From an uncultured Campylobacter sp. (GTDB lineage Bacteria > Campylobacterota > Campylobacteria > Campylobacterales > Campylobacteraceae): 13,480 nucleotides of DNA. Each line of letters begins with the position of its first letter. The stretch's first letter is position 1. The notes under the pieces were generated by a model that did not search any database, was not told the DNA's origin, and saw only the letters and a list, made by a program, of their open reading frames with translations. The position numbers and the translations under genes are program-made. Location: the NCBI RefSeq assembly GCF_938030785.1, contig NZ_CALHIK010000144.1, positions 1 to 13,480 on the forward strand. Direction: 5' to 3'. Positions 12,776 to 13,480 of this stretch are shown here, one piece after another.

Positions 12776-13480
12776 ATGAAAGACGAAATTTTTAAAGAGC
12801 CTATCAAAAAGCAGTTTGAGTTTGACGCCAGCGTCGCGTCGGTTTTTGATGATATGATCGGCCGCAGCGTGCCGTTTTACGAGGCCAGCACGCGGCTTAG
12901 CAGCGAGCTTTTGGCGCGGATACTGCCGCAAAAGGCCCGCGTGATCGATCTTGGCTGCTCGACTGCGACCGCGCTGCTGGCGCTGTTTGCGCTGCGCCCA
13001 GATCTGCGGCTGTGCGGCATCGACAGCTCGGAAGCGATGATACAAAACGCCCGCGCCAAGGCGGCGGCGTTCGGCGCCGAGCTCGAGCTTAGCGTATCGG
13101 ACGTGCTGGATGCGAGCTTCGCGGACTGCGACGCCGTGATCATAAACTACACGCTACAATTTATCAGACCGCCGCGCCGCGCTGCGCTCGTGAGTAAAAT
13201 TTACGACGGATTGCGCGAGGGCGGGGTTTTGATCTTTAGCGAAAAGATTATCTACGAAGAGCCTGGGCTCGCGCGTCAGATGATCGAAATTTACGAGGAT
13301 TACAAGCGCGCGCAGGGCTACTCGCGCTACGAGATCGCACAAAAACGAGAGGCGCTTGAAAACGTGCTCGTACCCTACACCGAGATGGAAAACCACGCCT
13401 TGGCGCTAAGCGCGGGCTTTAAGCGCGTCGAGAGTATCTTTAAATGGGCAAATTTTATGAGCTTCGCGGCGTTTAAATAA
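12776..13480 (+). CDS. cmoA: Carboxy-S-adenosyl-L-methionine synthase
   Basis: CmoA makes carboxy-SAM from SAM and prephenate; CmoB then uses it to make the wobble modification cmo5U34 in tRNA. Family hallmarks, numbered from 12776, are FDASVASVFDDMIGRSVPFY (16-35), the SAM-binding VIDLGCSTATALL (56-68), CGIDSSEAMIQNA (80-92), INYTLQFI (123-130), GGVLIFSEKI (149-158) and YKRAQGYSRYEIAQKREALE (176-195), whose QKR arginine is in the region proposed to hold the carboxylate. The 234-residue length is close to the family norm, with no insert. No cmoB is in the window. The TAA is the last codon of the window, so the gene is complete. From memory, C. jejuni has the orthologue directly after ribF; here a 580-base spacer separates them. 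Confidence 0.93.
   Translation: MKDEIFKEPIKKQFEFDASVASVFDDMIGRSVPFYEASTRLSSELLARILPQKARVIDLGCSTATALLALFALRPDLRLCGIDSSEAMIQNARAKAAAFGAELELSVSDVLDASFADCDAVIINYTLQFIRPPRRAALVSKIYDGLREGGVLIFSEKIIYEEPGLARQMIEIYEDYKRAQGYSRYEIAQKREALENVLVPYTEMENHALALSAGFKRVESIFKWANFMSFAAFK

Noticed and set aside
12521..13045. Minus-strand open frame of 174 codons with Phe-spaced repeats at its end
   Set aside because: It runs antisense through the first third of cmoA, has no ribosome site, and its apparent repeats come from AAATTT words in the spacer read in reverse.

Overview
The window looks like a piece of a Campylobacter chromosome (Campylobacterota), most likely one of the higher-GC, oral-type lineages such as the gracilis/rectus/showae/curvus group. 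This rests on protein style (nadE, lpxK, thrC, kdsB, ligA, tlyA, ribF and cmoA all read as campylobacterial orthologues), AAAGGA-type ribosome sites, tight gene packing and gene order. From memory, C. jejuni has two separate blocks, MBL hydrolase-nadE-lpxK-thrC-kdsB and ligA-tlyA-ribF-cmoA. Here the second follows the first directly, with extra genes inserted. The species call is inference.

Layout. Positions 1-404 (minus) hold the 5' part of a metallo-beta-lactamase-fold hydrolase, divergent from everything else. The plus strand then carries nadE (496-1299), a DegT-family aminotransferase-like gene (1310-2446), lpxK (2439-3542), argB (3561-4418), thrC (4540-6093), kdsB (6090-6812), a 45-residue small ORF (6802-6939), ligA (6936-8942), a 125-residue low-complexity ORF (8939-9316), tlyA (9313-10527), a lipocalin lipoprotein (10517-11032) and ribF (11032-12195). 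A gene-poor spacer of about 580 bases follows, then cmoA (12776-13480), whose stop codon ends the window.

Functions are mostly housekeeping: NAD and flavin cofactor synthesis (nadE, ribF), lipid A/Kdo (lpxK, kdsB), amino acids (argB, thrC), DNA ligation (ligA, which uses the NAD made by NadE), and rRNA/tRNA modification (tlyA, cmoA). From thrC to ribF every junction overlaps (ATGA, GTGA, TAATG or 11 nt), so this stretch looks like one translationally coupled operon. That coupling is the main support for the two unrecognised small ORFs.

The unusual signal is not a classical defence or mobile system. It is (i) an extreme excess of the palindrome AAATTT, about 110 copies by hand count where roughly 3 would be expected, and (ii) short in-frame tandem duplications, mostly built around AAATTT, that have inflated linkers of otherwise conserved enzymes (LpxK, TlyA, RibF, LigA tail) and make up much of the two small ORFs. 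The DegT-family protein also lacks the expected PLP-binding lysine. No RNA genes, insertion sequences, CRISPR arrays or phage genes were seen.
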